Shown: positions 46,005 to 54,181 of the stretch, in pieces
How positions within the stretch are numbered: the stretch's first letter is position 1
Layout: the number at the start of each line of letters is the position of its first letter
Assembly (NCBI RefSeq): GCF_036345175.1
Contig: NZ_CP107780.1
Location: 1,984,001-2,048,000 of the forward strand
Source of the DNA: Streptomyces sp. NBC_00576
Lineage (GTDB): Bacteria > Actinomycetota > Actinomycetes > Streptomycetales > Streptomycetaceae
Length of the DNA: 64,000 bases
Direction: 5' to 3'
The notes under the pieces: model-generated
What the model saw: only the letters and a program-made list of their open reading frames with translations
Database searches by the model: none
What the model was told of the DNA's origin: nothing
Position numbers and translations under genes: made by a program

Positions 46005-46930
46005 CCGAGATGCACCGACCAATCCTGTTCCGCCGCCGGTTTGCCGTGCAGGTCGGGGACCCGCTTGAGCCAGTTCGGCCGGTCTCGCTGTGTCTTCGCC
46101 GCACGTCGGGCGTCCTCGGCGGCCAGTTCCTCGTGGCCGGGGAAATCGGTGGGCAGCCAGGACTCCGATGCCTGCACGCGCGCGTGGAGGTACGTCACGT
46201 AGGCGTCCCGGACCTCGTCGGGGGTCGTGAAGTTCCCCTCGACCTCCAGCCAGGCGTCCGGTACCTCGGCCAGCACCTCGCGCAGCAGCTCCCGCGTCAC
46301 GCGGGGCGCCAGTTCGGCGTCGGCGGCGCGGGTGTCCGGGGCGTAGCGGCCGAGGGCGTGGCGGCGGAAGTCGTAGGCCTTCTCCGGTGCCGACAGGTCC
46401 CACCTGTGGTGGAAGACGAGGGCTGCGCCATGGTCGATCAGCCACAGGCGCGGCGGTGCGATGCCGAACGTGGGCCAGACCATCAGGTTCGAGCTGTGCG
46501 TCGTACGGTCCACGTTGACGGTGAGGGCGTCCAGCCAGACGATCCGGCCCGCCTCCAGTGGATCGACGTCGAAGGAGGCCGCCGTCTCCGGGGTGAAGTC
46601 CTTCGCGCCCGGCAGGTAGTCCATGCCGAGGTTGAGGCCGGCGCTGGCGTGCAGCAGGTCCTGGACCTCCTGGTGGGGCTCGTGGGCGCCGGTGGCCGGG
46701 TCGAAGTGGACGAGGACCAGCTCGGGGAAGCGCAGCCCCAGGGCGCGGGCAAGTTCCCCGACGACCACCTCGGCGACCAGCGCCTTGCGGCCCTGCGCCG
46801 AGCCGGTGAACTTCACGACATACGTCCCCAGGTCGTCGGCCTCGACGACGCCGGGCACGGAGCCACCCGCCCGCAGAGGTTCGATGTAGCGGGTCGCGGT
46901 GACCTCTCTCATCATCTTCAAAAGCCCCAC
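46001..46930 (-). CDS. HipA-like kinase-fold protein
   Basis: 309-aa protein of the actinobacterial HipA-like group. An N-terminal lobe reads EPLRAGGSVPGVVEADDLGT and YVVKFTGSAQGRKALVAEVV, where Lys could bind ATP. The catalytic-like region is WLDALTVNVDRTTHSSNLMV, and LWLIDHGAALVFHH fills the DFG position. It lacks the N-terminal subdomain of toxin HipA, and no HipB-like antitoxin is adjacent, so a toxin role is not supported. The GTG at 46930 is used (AAGGTG upstream); ATGs at 46915 and 46912 are alternatives. It is coupled to the Rdx protein. Confidence 0.75.
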   Translation of the reverse strand: MGLLKMMREVTATRYIEPLRAGGSVPGVVEADDLGTYVVKFTGSAQGRKALVAEVVVGELARALGLRFPELVLVHFDPATGAHEPHQEVQDLLHASAGLNLGMDYLPGAKDFTPETAASFDVDPLEAGRIVWLDALTVNVDRTTHSSNLMVWPTFGIAPPRLWLIDHGAALVFHHRWDLSAPEKAYDFRRHALGRYAPDTRAADAELAPRVTRELLREVLAEVPDAWLEVEGNFTTPDEVRDAYVTYLHARVQASESWLPTDFPGHEELAAEDARRAAKTQRDRPNWLKRVPDLHGKPAAEQDWSVHLG

Positions 46931-46992
46931 AGGTCGATCACCTTATATTTCACGGCGCTCCAATGCGGTCCAATCCGGGAAGACCTCCCCGC

Positions 46993-47403
46993 TCAGCCCT
47001 GGGGGAGAACCTGGGGAGTTTCGGCCGGCATGCTCGTCCCCCATTCTCCCCAGCAGCCCATGAAGTGAGCATAGTAACCAAGCGTGACAGCCGGGGACGA
47101 GTCCCGAGCCGTCGTGGAAGCCGTCCTCCGGCACCGCCTCCCACTGCCAGTCCTTCGCACCCTTGGCGCGCGGCGGAATGACGCCGGCCTTCTTCGCCCC
47201 TTCGGCAAGCGCACGGACTTCCCGTGCATGGGGTTCCTGGCGAGCCGCTTGTCGCCGACGGCAGCCTCCAGAATGCTCGACAGCTCGGACAAGATGCCAC
47301 GCCGGTAATCGACCGAAGAGACTGTTGTCTCCAGCTTGGCCATGTACGCGCGCAGTTCGGCCGCCGTGATGTTCAGGAGCGGGAGTTCGCTCAGATACCC
47401 CAT
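46993..47403 (-). pseudogene. Decayed tyrosine-recombinase (integrase) remnant
   Basis: The translation has the look of the core-binding domain of actinomycete phage/plasmid integrases (YLSELPLLNITAAELRAYMA, SVDYRRGILSELSSILEAAV, DKRLARNPMHGKSVRLPKGR). It then jumps to an integrase-like tail, AVTLGYYAHFM and TPQVLPQG. The whole catalytic domain with the Arg-His-Tyr residues is missing. It is therefore a deleted remnant marking a past integration event. No tRNA or clear att repeats were found beside it. Confidence 0.7.
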
Positions 47404-47990
47404 GTGGAACGGTAGCAACGGGGCGGTTGACGGAGAGTCCTTTCTCCGCCCACCCGTCGCCTTTGGTGATGTGGCGAGATGTCCGGGCAAGCTGCAGCGC
47501 GGCGCTGAGGACGGCGCTCAGTGTTCGTCGACTCGTCCCCCTCCCATCTCAGGAAGGGCGAGGGCGGCTTCGACGCGGTCCCAGGGGATCGCTTGCCCGC
47601 GTCGGCCTCCGAAGGCAGTGCCCGAAGCGCTCAGCGAGCGCGCCGCGTCCGGAACCCGACGCCCCCCGTCTGCTGATCGCCATCTCCGGGTAACCCGTGT
47701 CCGCCCATACTTCGGGGGCTGGGCGCCACTGGCCGTGGTCCGTCGCAACGTGCCGAGCACAGCCGAGTGCATCCGGGCGACACGGCGTCAACTGGCATGC
47801 CGCCGACGGCTCTTGGCCACCGGCCGAAAGGGGTGCCGGGCGGTCGTCCGGCGGCGAAAGTGGTCGCTGATCCGTCAGGTTGCGCCTGCGCCAGGCCGAT
47901 CCCTCCTGGCACACTCCGGCCGTGATCCGTCCCAGCACCGACAACACGCGTTCCCGCACCGTTCACCGACACCGGCCACTGGAGACGCAC
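47404..47990. other. Gap without a supported gene
   Basis: This 590-bp stretch between the integrase remnant and the glycosyltransferase has open frames on both strands, but none with recognisable motifs, a good start or a normal composition. It is probably degraded mobile-element DNA. Confidence 0.5.
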
Positions 47991-49427
47991 ATGCGAGTCC
48001 TCTTCACCACCGCGTCTCTGGCCGGTCACCTGCTCCCCCTCGTCCCCGTGGCCTGGGCCCTGCGGGCTGCCGGCCACGACGTGCTCCTGACGACCCGGGA
48101 GAATGCCGTTCCCATCGCCCTGCGGTCGGGACTGCCCGCCGTCTCGTGCGGTCCGGCCGCCGAGTTCACCGAGCTGGTCGACGGCGAGCCGCCGCCCCCG
48201 CCGCCGGACGGCATGAGCGGACAGCGCTACGCGCACGGCCACGCACTGGCGCGCATGGCGAGCGGAAGCCTGGCGGGGATCGGGAGACTCGCCCGGGCGT
48301 GGCGCCTTGACCTGATCGTCAGCGAACGCGCCGAGTCCGCCGGGCCGCTGACCGCGGCCGCCCTCGGCATTCCCTGGGTGCGGTACCACTGGTCGGTCTC
48401 CGACCTGCGCGAGTACCGCCACGCCGCCGACGTCGAACTCGCCCCGGAACTGGACCGGCTCGGCATCCCCGGTCCACCGGAGCCGGACCTCGTCCTCGAC
48501 CCGTGGCCGCCGGGCCTGCGCCGGGCCCACGCCGTCGGTCACCTTGGCGTCCGGCATGTCGCCGCCAACGGTGACGCGGCCCTGCCGGACTGGCTGTTCG
48601 AACGGCGCGACAGGCCCCGGATCTGCGTGACGCTCGGCACCCTCCTGCCACGCTACGGGGCGACCGGCGCCCCCGCCCGCATGACAAACCTGATCAGTGA
48701 ACTGGCCCGACTCGACGTCGAGTTGCTGATCGCCGTGGACGACGACATCGTCACGCGCCAACCGCCGCCGGCCTCCGCCGTACGGCACGCCGGACGGCTG
48801 CCGCTGGCCGATGTGCTGCCGACCTGCGACGCGGTGGTGACGCACGGCGGGCAGGGAACCGCGCTGACCGCGGTCGCCGCGGGCCGCCCGCAGGTGGTCG
48901 TACCGCACCTGGACGACCAGTTCGACAACGCCGAAGCGCTGTCCGCGGCGGGCGCTGCCGTGCTCATACCACCTTCGGACGTGACACCCGGGGCCGTATC
49001 CGCAGGCTGCGCCGAGCTGCTGGGAAACCCCGTGTACGCGAAGGCGACGGCCCGGCTCGCCGAGGACATGGCACTGATGCCGACGCCCGCAGACGCGATC
49101 GCCCTGCGTTACGCGACCGAGGACCTCGACATCGGCGGCATCGTCGTACGCAAGGGCGAGCAGGTGGTGGGGGGATCGGGGCCGCCGGACACGATCCGGA
49201 CCAGTTTCCCGAGCCGGAGCGGTTCGACATCACCCGGGACCACCGCGCACCGCACGAGGCACACGTCGGGTTCGGCTTCGGCCCGCACTACTGCCTGGGC
49301 GCCGCCCTGGCTCACCAGGAGACCGCGGTCGCCCTCGACACCCTGTTCGACCGCTTCCCCGGCCTCGCCCTCGCCGTACCGCCGTCCGCGTTGGAACGGC
49401 AGTCCTTCCCGGGCGCCTGGCGTCTGA
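47991..49427 (+). CDS. Macrolide-type GT1 glycosyltransferase with foreign P450-derived tail
   Basis: GT-B glycosyltransferase of the antibiotic/macrolide GT1 group. The N-domain reads MRVLFTTASLAGHLLPLVPV with WALRAAGHDVLLTTREN. The donor-site motif THGGQGTALTAVAAGRPQVV is followed by PHLDDQFDNAEALSAAGAAV. The GT homology is almost complete, up to about residue 370 (LMPTPADAI). The frame then enters P450 sequence (RYATEDLDIGGIVVRKGEQV) and shifts into about 85 nonsense residues, giving 478 in total. ATG 47991 has GGAGA upstream. The enzyme might still work, glycosylating a macrolide for synthesis or inactivation. Its neighbour, a TlrC-like ABC-F gene, fits a macrolide-resistance context. Confidence 0.75.
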   Translation: MRVLFTTASLAGHLLPLVPVAWALRAAGHDVLLTTRENAVPIALRSGLPAVSCGPAAEFTELVDGEPPPPPPDGMSGQRYAHGHALARMASGSLAGIGRLARAWRLDLIVSERAESAGPLTAAALGIPWVRYHWSVSDLREYRHAADVELAPELDRLGIPGPPEPDLVLDPWPPGLRRAHAVGHLGVRHVAANGDAALPDWLFERRDRPRICVTLGTLLPRYGATGAPARMTNLISELARLDVELLIAVDDDIVTRQPPPASAVRHAGRLPLADVLPTCDAVVTHGGQGTALTAVAAGRPQVVVPHLDDQFDNAEALSAAGAAVLIPPSDVTPGAVSAGCAELLGNPVYAKATARLAEDMALMPTPADAIALRYATEDLDIGGIVVRKGEQVVGGSGPPDTIRTSFPSRSGSTSPGTTAHRTRHTSGSASARTTAWAPPWLTRRPRSPSTPCSTASPASPSPYRRPRWNGSPSRAPGV

Positions 49428-49450
49428 AGAGCCTGCCGGTCCGCCTCTGA
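49101..49450 (+). pseudogene. C-terminal remnant of a cytochrome P450, frameshifted
   Basis: From 49110 the glycosyltransferase frame reads YATEDLDIGGIVVRKGEQVV, the region before the P450 haem loop. After a G-run at 49169-49174 the homology continues one frame over: DPDQFPEPERFDITRD, then GFGFGPHYCLGAALA with the haem-ligand Cys, then LDTLFDRFPGLALAVPPSAL and a stop at 49450. About two-thirds of a P450 is missing. A deletion joined the two genes, and a one-base loss (or a sequencing error) in the G-run broke the frame. Confidence 0.8.
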
Positions 49451-49505
49451 CCGTCCGGAGGGACGGACACCCTTGTGCCGTCCCTCCCCCACACCGCTTC
49501 GGCGA

Positions 49506-51158
49506 TCAGGCGGTGGTGAACTCGGCGACGTGCCCGTTCCGCAGCGTCAGATGGGCGCCGTTGAAGCGGGACCGCATGCGCCGGTCGTGGGTGACGACGA
49601 CGACCGTCCCCTGATAGCCGGTCAGTGCCTCCTCCAGTTCCTCGACGAGCGCGGGCGAGAGATGGTTGGTGGGTTCGTCCAGCAGCAGCAGGTCGACCGG
49701 CTCGGTCACCAGCCGGGCGAGCTCGATGCGCCGCCGCTGACCGTACGACAGGTCCTGCACCCTGTGCCGCAGGTCGTCCGGGCTGAACAACCCGAGAGAG
49801 AGCAGCGCCTCGGTGTGCTCGTCGAGGTGGCCGACCCGCCCGCTGCTGAACGCCTGAAGGACGGTCATCCCTTGCTGCCACGGCATCTGTTCCTGCCGCA
49901 GGTGTCCCACCCGGCCCGACACCCGCACCGATCCGCTGTCAGGTGACAGCTCTCCGGAGAGCACCCGCAGCAGCGTCGTCTTGCCTGCCCCGTTGGGTCC
50001 GGTGATCAGCAGCCGTTCACCGGACCCGAGGCGCAGGGAGTCGATGCCGAGCCGGTCCCCGACCCGGACACCGGTGAGTTCGGCCACCGTCTCCTGCTGT
50101 GCGGCCTCGGTGGTGATCTCCGCGGTGAAGGTGAGCGGCTCGGGCGGCGGCGCGACCGGGTTCTCGGTCAGCCGCGCGACTCGTTCCTTGGCGTTGCGGA
50201 TCCGCACCATCGCCCCGTGGCCCCGCCCGCGCATGCGGAACTGTCCGGCGCCGAAGATGGCGAAGGGCAGCTTGCGCGGGATGGCGTCCAGGCGCGCCAC
50301 GTTGGACGCGATCAGCCCGCGGCTGCGGTCCAGTTCGGCGCTCCACTGCTCGTACTCCAGCAGCCTGCGCTGCCGTTCCGCTGCCTTGGCCGCCAGGTAG
50401 CCCTCGTAGCCGTTGCCGTAGCGCACCACCTTTCCGGAGTCGATCTCCAGGATCGTGGTGGTGAGCCGGTCGAGGAAGAGCCGGTCATGGGTGACCGCCA
50501 CAACCGTGCCGCGGTGCTTGCGCAGGTGTTCCTCCAGCCAGCCCACCGCCCGGTCGTCCAGGTCGTTGGTCGGCTCGTCCAGCAACAGCAACTCGGGCTC
50601 CGAGGCCAGAGTCGCGGCCAGGGCGAGGCGCGACCGCTCGCCACCGGACAGAGTGCCCAGCCTCCGGCCGCGGTCCAGCCCGGGCAGCCCGAGCCCGTGC
50701 AGCGCAATCTCCACGCGGGAGTCGGCCTCGTAGCCGCCCCGGGCCTGGTACCGGTCCACCAGCGCGGCGTAACTTTCCAGGAGGCCGGCGAGTTCGGGGT
50801 CCTGGCCCGCCTGGTACGGCCTTTCCGCCAGCTCGGCCTCGACCCGGCGCATACCCTCCTCCAGCTCCCGCAGGTCGGCCAGGGCCAGATCCACGGCGTC
50901 CTGGACCGTGGCGTCCAACGACAGCTCCAGTGTCTGGGCCAGATAGCCGACGCCACCGGGCGCGACCACCGTCAGTGCACCGTTGTCCGGTTGTTCCCGC
51001 CCGGCGATGAGCTTGATCAGCGTGGACTTTCCGGTTCCGTTGTCCCCGATGACACCGACCTTCTCGCCCGGCTTGATCGTGAAGCCGATCCGGTCGAGTA
51101 CGACGTGGTCCTGGTAACGCTTGGTGATGTCATGCAGAGCGAGTTGCGCTGTCGACAC
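49506..51158 (-). CDS. ABC-F ribosome-protection protein, TlrC/OleB-like
   Basis: Soluble ABC-F protein of 550 aa with two ATPase cassettes and no membrane domain. Cassette 1 has GDNGTGKST, LSGGERSRLALA and LLLLDEPTNDLD. Cassette 2 has GPNGAGKTT, LSYGQRRRIELA and LLLLDEPTNHLS. The linker between them is long and charged (about residues 235-330), as in antibiotic-resistance members that reach the peptidyl-transferase centre to eject macrolides, lincosamides or streptogramins. The opening AQLALHDITKRYQDHVVLDR is TlrC-like. GTG 51158 has GGAGG upstream. A leader of about 237 nt with short upstream ORFs precedes it. Confidence 0.88.
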   Translation of the reverse strand: MSTAQLALHDITKRYQDHVVLDRIGFTIKPGEKVGVIGDNGTGKSTLIKLIAGREQPDNGALTVVAPGGVGYLAQTLELSLDATVQDAVDLALADLRELEEGMRRVEAELAERPYQAGQDPELAGLLESYAALVDRYQARGGYEADSRVEIALHGLGLPGLDRGRRLGTLSGGERSRLALAATLASEPELLLLDEPTNDLDDRAVGWLEEHLRKHRGTVVAVTHDRLFLDRLTTTILEIDSGKVVRYGNGYEGYLAAKAAERQRRLLEYEQWSAELDRSRGLIASNVARLDAIPRKLPFAIFGAGQFRMRGRGHGAMVRIRNAKERVARLTENPVAPPPEPLTFTAEITTEAAQQETVAELTGVRVGDRLGIDSLRLGSGERLLITGPNGAGKTTLLRVLSGELSPDSGSVRVSGRVGHLRQEQMPWQQGMTVLQAFSSGRVGHLDEHTEALLSLGLFSPDDLRHRVQDLSYGQRRRIELARLVTEPVDLLLLDEPTNHLSPALVEELEEALTGYQGTVVVVTHDRRMRSRFNGAHLTLRNGHVAEFTTA

Positions 51159-51206
51159 GCAGAAGTCCTCCTGTATCTGGGTTGAGTGATGTCGCCGCGC
51201 ACAGCA

Positions 51207-51230
51207 GACCGTGGGAAAACACAGACGGTC
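51207..51230 (-). promoter_or_regulatory. Hairpin in the ABC-F leader with an alternative pairing
   Basis: GACCGT (51230-51225, minus) can pair with ACGGTC (51212-51207). The overlapping CCGTCT can instead pair with AGACGG at 51304-51299, just after the second upstream ORF. Mutually exclusive stems of this kind are used in attenuators. The stems are only 6 bp. Confidence 0.35.
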
Positions 51231-51306
51231 AGAACTCGCACCATCGGGAGCGGTTCCGTCCGGCGGAAACAGCGCATGACGAATGAATCGCAGCGCGTCC
51301 GTCTTC

Positions 51307-51375
51307 TCAGGCGTGCACGGCCAGGCGCGGTGACGGAGCCAAGCTCGACGTCCCACACCCTCGCGGACCACACAT
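51307..51375 (-). CDS. Putative 22-residue leader peptide upstream of the ABC-F gene
   Basis: An ATG at 51375 opens a 22-codon frame (MCGPRGCGTSSL onward, ending RLAVHA) that stops at 51307. It starts 5 nt after the stop of a four-codon ORF. No strong ribosome site is visible. Position, length and the resistance gene downstream suggest a ribosome-sensing leader. No experimental evidence. Confidence 0.35.
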   Translation of the reverse strand: MCGPRGCGTSSLAPSPRLAVHA

Positions 51376-51380
51376 ACCGG

Positions 51381-51395
51381 TCACAGAGAACCCAT
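51381..51395 (-). CDS. Four-codon leader ORF (MGSL) at the ABC-F transcript start
   Basis: ATG-GGT-TCT-CTG-TGA begins 6 nt after the -10 TACAAT, so it may be read as a leaderless mini-ORF. It is followed directly by the 22-codon ORF. Confidence 0.3.
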   Translation of the reverse strand: MGSL

Positions 51396-51401
51396 GTGCC
51401 C

Positions 51402-51431
51402 ATTGTAGATGGCACGAAGCTGCACCGGCAA
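51402..51431 (-). promoter_or_regulatory. Promoter of the ABC-F leader
   Basis: TTGCCG (51431-51426) and the strong -10 TACAAT (51407-51402) are 18 bp apart on the minus strand. Transcription would begin about 237 nt before the ABC-F start codon. Confidence 0.6.
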
Positions 51432-51450
51432 CCGGTCCGGCAGGGACCTG

Positions 51451-51484
51451 GTGGGAGAGCCGGCCCTTCCTCCGGCCCTCCCAC
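51451..51484 (-). terminator. Hairpin after hflX
   Basis: GTGGGAG and GCCGG pair with CCGGC and CTCCCAC (12 bp, one mismatch, 8-nt loop), starting 6 bp after the hflX stop. It separates hflX from the ABC-F promoter. Confidence 0.55.
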
Positions 51485-51489
51485 TCGGG

Positions 51490-52941
51490 TCACGGCTGGG
51501 GGTAGGCCCGCAGAGCGGACGCCAGTTCCGGCCCCACCCTCGCCTTCAGCAGGGTGCCCTGATCTGTGTGCTCGGCGGACAGCACCTCGCCCTCCCGATG
51601 GGCCCGCGAAACCAGGCCGCCCTCGGTGTAGGGCACCATGGCCTCGACCTCCACCTCGGGCCGCGGCAGCAGGATGTCGATGAAGTCCCGCAGTGCCTCG
51701 ATACCGTCTCCGGTTCGCGCGGAGACCGCGATCGAGCCCGGTTCCGCCTCGAGCAGCCGGGACAGCACGTCCGGGTCGGCAGCGTCCGCCTTGTTGACGA
51801 CCACGACCTCCCTGATCCCGCCCGCGCCGACCTCCGCCAGGACCTCCCGAACGGAGGCGAGTTGCGCCTCAGGTTCCGGGTGCGAGCCGTCCACGACGTG
51901 CAGCACCAGGTGCGCGTCCGCCACCTCTTCGATGGTCGAGCGGAACGCCTCGACGAGGTGGTGCGGAAGGTGCCGTACGAAGCCGACGGTGTCGGCGATG
52001 GTGTAGGAACGGCCGCTCGGGGTCTCCGCCCGGCGCACGGTCGTGTCCAGGGTGGCGAACAGCGCGTTCTCCACCAGCACTCCGGCGCCGGTGAGCCGGT
52101 TCAGCAGGGAGGACTTGCCGGCGTTGGTGTAACCCGCCAGGGCGACCGACAGCACCTTGTTGCGCCGCCGCTCCTCGCGCTTGATGTCCCGTCCGGTCTT
52201 CAACTGGGCGATTTCCCGGCGGAGTCGGGCCATCCGTTCGTGGATCTGCCGCCGGTCGGTCTCGATCTTCGTCTCACCGGGTCCGCGGGTCGCCATGCCG
52301 CCCCCGCCCCCGCCACCGCCGCCCATCTGACGGGACATCGACTGGCCCCAGCCGCGCAGCCTCGGCAGCATGTACTCCATCTGCGCCAGCGCCACCTGGG
52401 CCTTGCCCTCACGCGACTTCGCGTGCTGCGCGAAGATGTCCAGGATCAGCGCGGTACGGTCCACCACCTTGACGCGTACGACGTCCTCGAGGTGGACCAG
52501 CTGGCTCGGGCTGAGCTCCCCGTCGCAGACGACCGTGTCGGCACCGGTCTCCTCCACGATCTCCCGCAGTTCAGCGGCCTTGCCCGATCCGATGTAGGTC
52601 GCCGGGTCGGGCTTCTGCCGCCGTTGGATGACCCCGTCGCACACCAAGGCGCCCGCCGTCTCCGCCAACGCCGCCAACTCGGCGAGTGAGCTCTCGGCTT
52701 CGTCTGCGGAGCCCGACATCCAGACTCCGACGAGTACGACACGCTCCAGGCGCAATTGGCGGTACTCGACCTCGGTGACGTCGGCGAGTTCGGTGGAGAG
52801 TCCGGCGACCCGGCGCAGCGCGGCCCGCTCCTCGCGGTCGTACTGCTCACCGTCGAAGCTGTCGGGATCCGACATGAGTTGTTCGTCCATCAGGGCGTCC
52901 GCCCGCTGCTGACGTGCGGCGGAACCTTCGGGGTGGGTCAT
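51490..52941 (-). CDS. hflX: GTPase HflX
   Basis: HflX (483 aa), a ribosome-associated GTPase that splits stalled 70S ribosomes. The N-terminal HflX domain (from about residue 70) includes ATYIGSGKAAELREIVEETG and the signature GPGETKIETDRR after a run of nine Gly. The G domain has ALAGYTNAGKSSLLNRL (G1), ADTVGFVRHLP (G3) and VVVNKADA (G4). GAAAGGACT precedes the ATG. In several bacteria HflX also lowers sensitivity to macrolides and lincosamides. Here it lies directly upstream of a resistance-type ABC-F gene and has its own hairpin leader. It may be the housekeeping copy. Confidence 0.95.
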   Translation of the reverse strand: MTHPEGSAARQQRADALMDEQLMSDPDSFDGEQYDREERAALRRVAGLSTELADVTEVEYRQLRLERVVLVGVWMSGSADEAESSLAELAALAETAGALVCDGVIQRRQKPDPATYIGSGKAAELREIVEETGADTVVCDGELSPSQLVHLEDVVRVKVVDRTALILDIFAQHAKSREGKAQVALAQMEYMLPRLRGWGQSMSRQMGGGGGGGGGMATRGPGETKIETDRRQIHERMARLRREIAQLKTGRDIKREERRRNKVLSVALAGYTNAGKSSLLNRLTGAGVLVENALFATLDTTVRRAETPSGRSYTIADTVGFVRHLPHHLVEAFRSTIEEVADAHLVLHVVDGSHPEPEAQLASVREVLAEVGAGGIREVVVVNKADAADPDVLSRLLEAEPGSIAVSARTGDGIEALRDFIDILLPRPEVEVEAMVPYTEGGLVSRAHREGEVLSAEHTDQGTLLKARVGPELASALRAYPQP

Positions 52942-53090
52942 ATGAGTCCTTTCTCGGGCAGGGACTGCTGGTGGAGCCCGGCGCGGGTGCGCTGCGGGCC
53001 CTCCTGGGGGGTGGCAGTTCCTACCGGTCGCGTGATCGTTGTCCGGCCGCTGCCCGAGGTCCGCTGTGGATGTCCGGGATGCGCGACAGC

Positions 53091-53118
53091 CCGTCAGACC
53101 CATCGACGGGTCTGACGG
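53091..53118 (-). promoter_or_regulatory. Leader hairpin upstream of hflX
   Basis: A perfect 11-bp stem (CCGTCAGACCC, 6-nt loop) lies about 150 nt before the hflX start. The stop codon of a 20-codon upstream ORF falls inside its 3' arm, so a ribosome at the end of that ORF would melt the stem. Confidence 0.55.
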
Positions 53119-53156
53119 CAGGGCAAAGGCCAGAAGGAAAGAGAGGTGGACACCAT
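53094..53156 (-). CDS. Putative 20-residue leader peptide upstream of hflX
   Basis: ATG at 53156 opens a 20-codon frame (MVSTSLSFWPLPC, ending RQTRRWV) that terminates at 53094 within the leader hairpin. The hydrophobic middle and Arg-rich end are reminiscent of drug-sensing leader peptides. No ribosome site was recognised. Confidence 0.35.
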   Translation of the reverse strand: MVSTSLSFWPLPCRQTRRWV

Positions 53157-53159
53157 CGG

Positions 53160-53879
53160 CGACAACGGACGGGCATACGAGCACCACGGCAGACGAGCCG
53201 GGCCCGGCGCTATGTCTCGCCGGAAGGCTCAGCCAAGGGCCGCTTGGGGCGTCGCGCCCAGCGCCGCGTCACAGAGGATCAATGCCGAATCTCACACGCT
53301 GTCGATCGTAGTAGCTTCTTCGGTCGACCGCATCCACCTTTCCCGGACGGCGAAAACCGGTCACCACACCTCACCCCCTCACCCTCCCCGGCCACCACAG
53401 GGAGCCCCGGTGGGCGGCCCAGTCATTGGTGGTGTCGGTCTCCGACCGGTTCAGTCGAGCCGTGATCACCTGGTCGAAGCCGTCCACGAAACACTCGTCA
53501 CCCGCGCGCGGCTCCACCGCACGGTGCCGATGGTCAGCACCCCGGACAGCCACGGCGAACAGCCCCGCCCGGTCGGCTCCGTTGGAGCGCCCTACACGCA
53601 GGCGCTCGGGGAACCCGGCGGGCCTCCGGGCAGCGCGAGATCCCCAAGGTCGCGTTTCATACTCCGTCCTCCTTCCTCGACTTCCACCCCTGAAATCCCC
53701 GGCTTCCGCACCTCCGTCGCCTTTCGCTACCCAGCCAACACCAATCGCAATTACCAGGTGCGGCCTGGGACTCTGTCATCTTCGCGAAAGGAAAAGTCAC
53801 TGTGCCAGATCCGTTCTTGCGACCCGCCGACACGGCCCGTAGCGTACGGAAAAGGAGACGAAGACTGGACAGTGGAGCA
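53160..53879. other. Gap without a supported gene
   Basis: About 720 bp between the hflX leader and the transposase remnant. The longer open frames have no recognisable motif or plausible start. It likely contains the hflX promoter and degraded insertion-sequence DNA. Confidence 0.5.
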
Positions 53880-54111
53880 TCGGTTCCGGGCTGTGGCGGA
53901 GGTGCTGGACGGCGTGGCGGAGCCACCTGGCCTCGGAGGTGAAGCCGAGCATGGCCTGCATCATCGCCAGTGTGACCAGTTCGGCGGCGGTGAGCTGAGG
54001 GGCGATTCCCACGGCCGGACGCCATGGCGCGAGATGCGCAGACGCCTTCAGCAGGTCGTAGGTCTTCACATGGAGTGCGATTGCGAGGGTGCCAACTCTG
54101 TCTTCACACAC
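53880..54111 (-). pseudogene. Truncated IS982-type transposase
   Basis: About 75 residues resemble the N-terminus of IS982-family transposases: EDRVGTLAIALHVKTYDLLK, LAPWRPAVGIAPQLTAAELV and TLAMMQAMLGFTSEARWLRH. The homology begins at a GTG (54111) and stops after HLRH. The catalytic DDE part is gone, so the element is dead. No terminal inverted repeats were identified. Confidence 0.7.
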
Positions 54112-54181
54112 TGATGTTGGACGCCCTCGTCTCATGTGCGCAGCCGATCCCTTGAGGCCGATCATGCAGGTGGTACGGCTG

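Noticed and set aside
47518..47772. Minus-strand 84-codon frame ending like an antitoxin tail (AIPWDRVEAALAL)
   Set aside because: The resemblance is short, there is no toxin partner and the rest of the frame is Arg/Ala-rich noise.
47336..48310. Plus-strand frame running from the integrase remnant into the glycosyltransferase
   Set aside because: It is in a different frame from the GT gene, has no recognisable domain and lacks a ribosome site.
51159..51371. In-frame N-terminal extension of the ABC-F protein to a GTG at 51371
   Set aside because: The extension is Arg/Cys/Pro-rich and unlike ABC-F N-termini. A clear GGAGG site supports the GTG at 51158.
53146..54114. Plus-strand frame of 322 codons over the gap before the IS982 remnant
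   Set aside because: It runs antisense through the transposase remnant and shows no motif or start signal.
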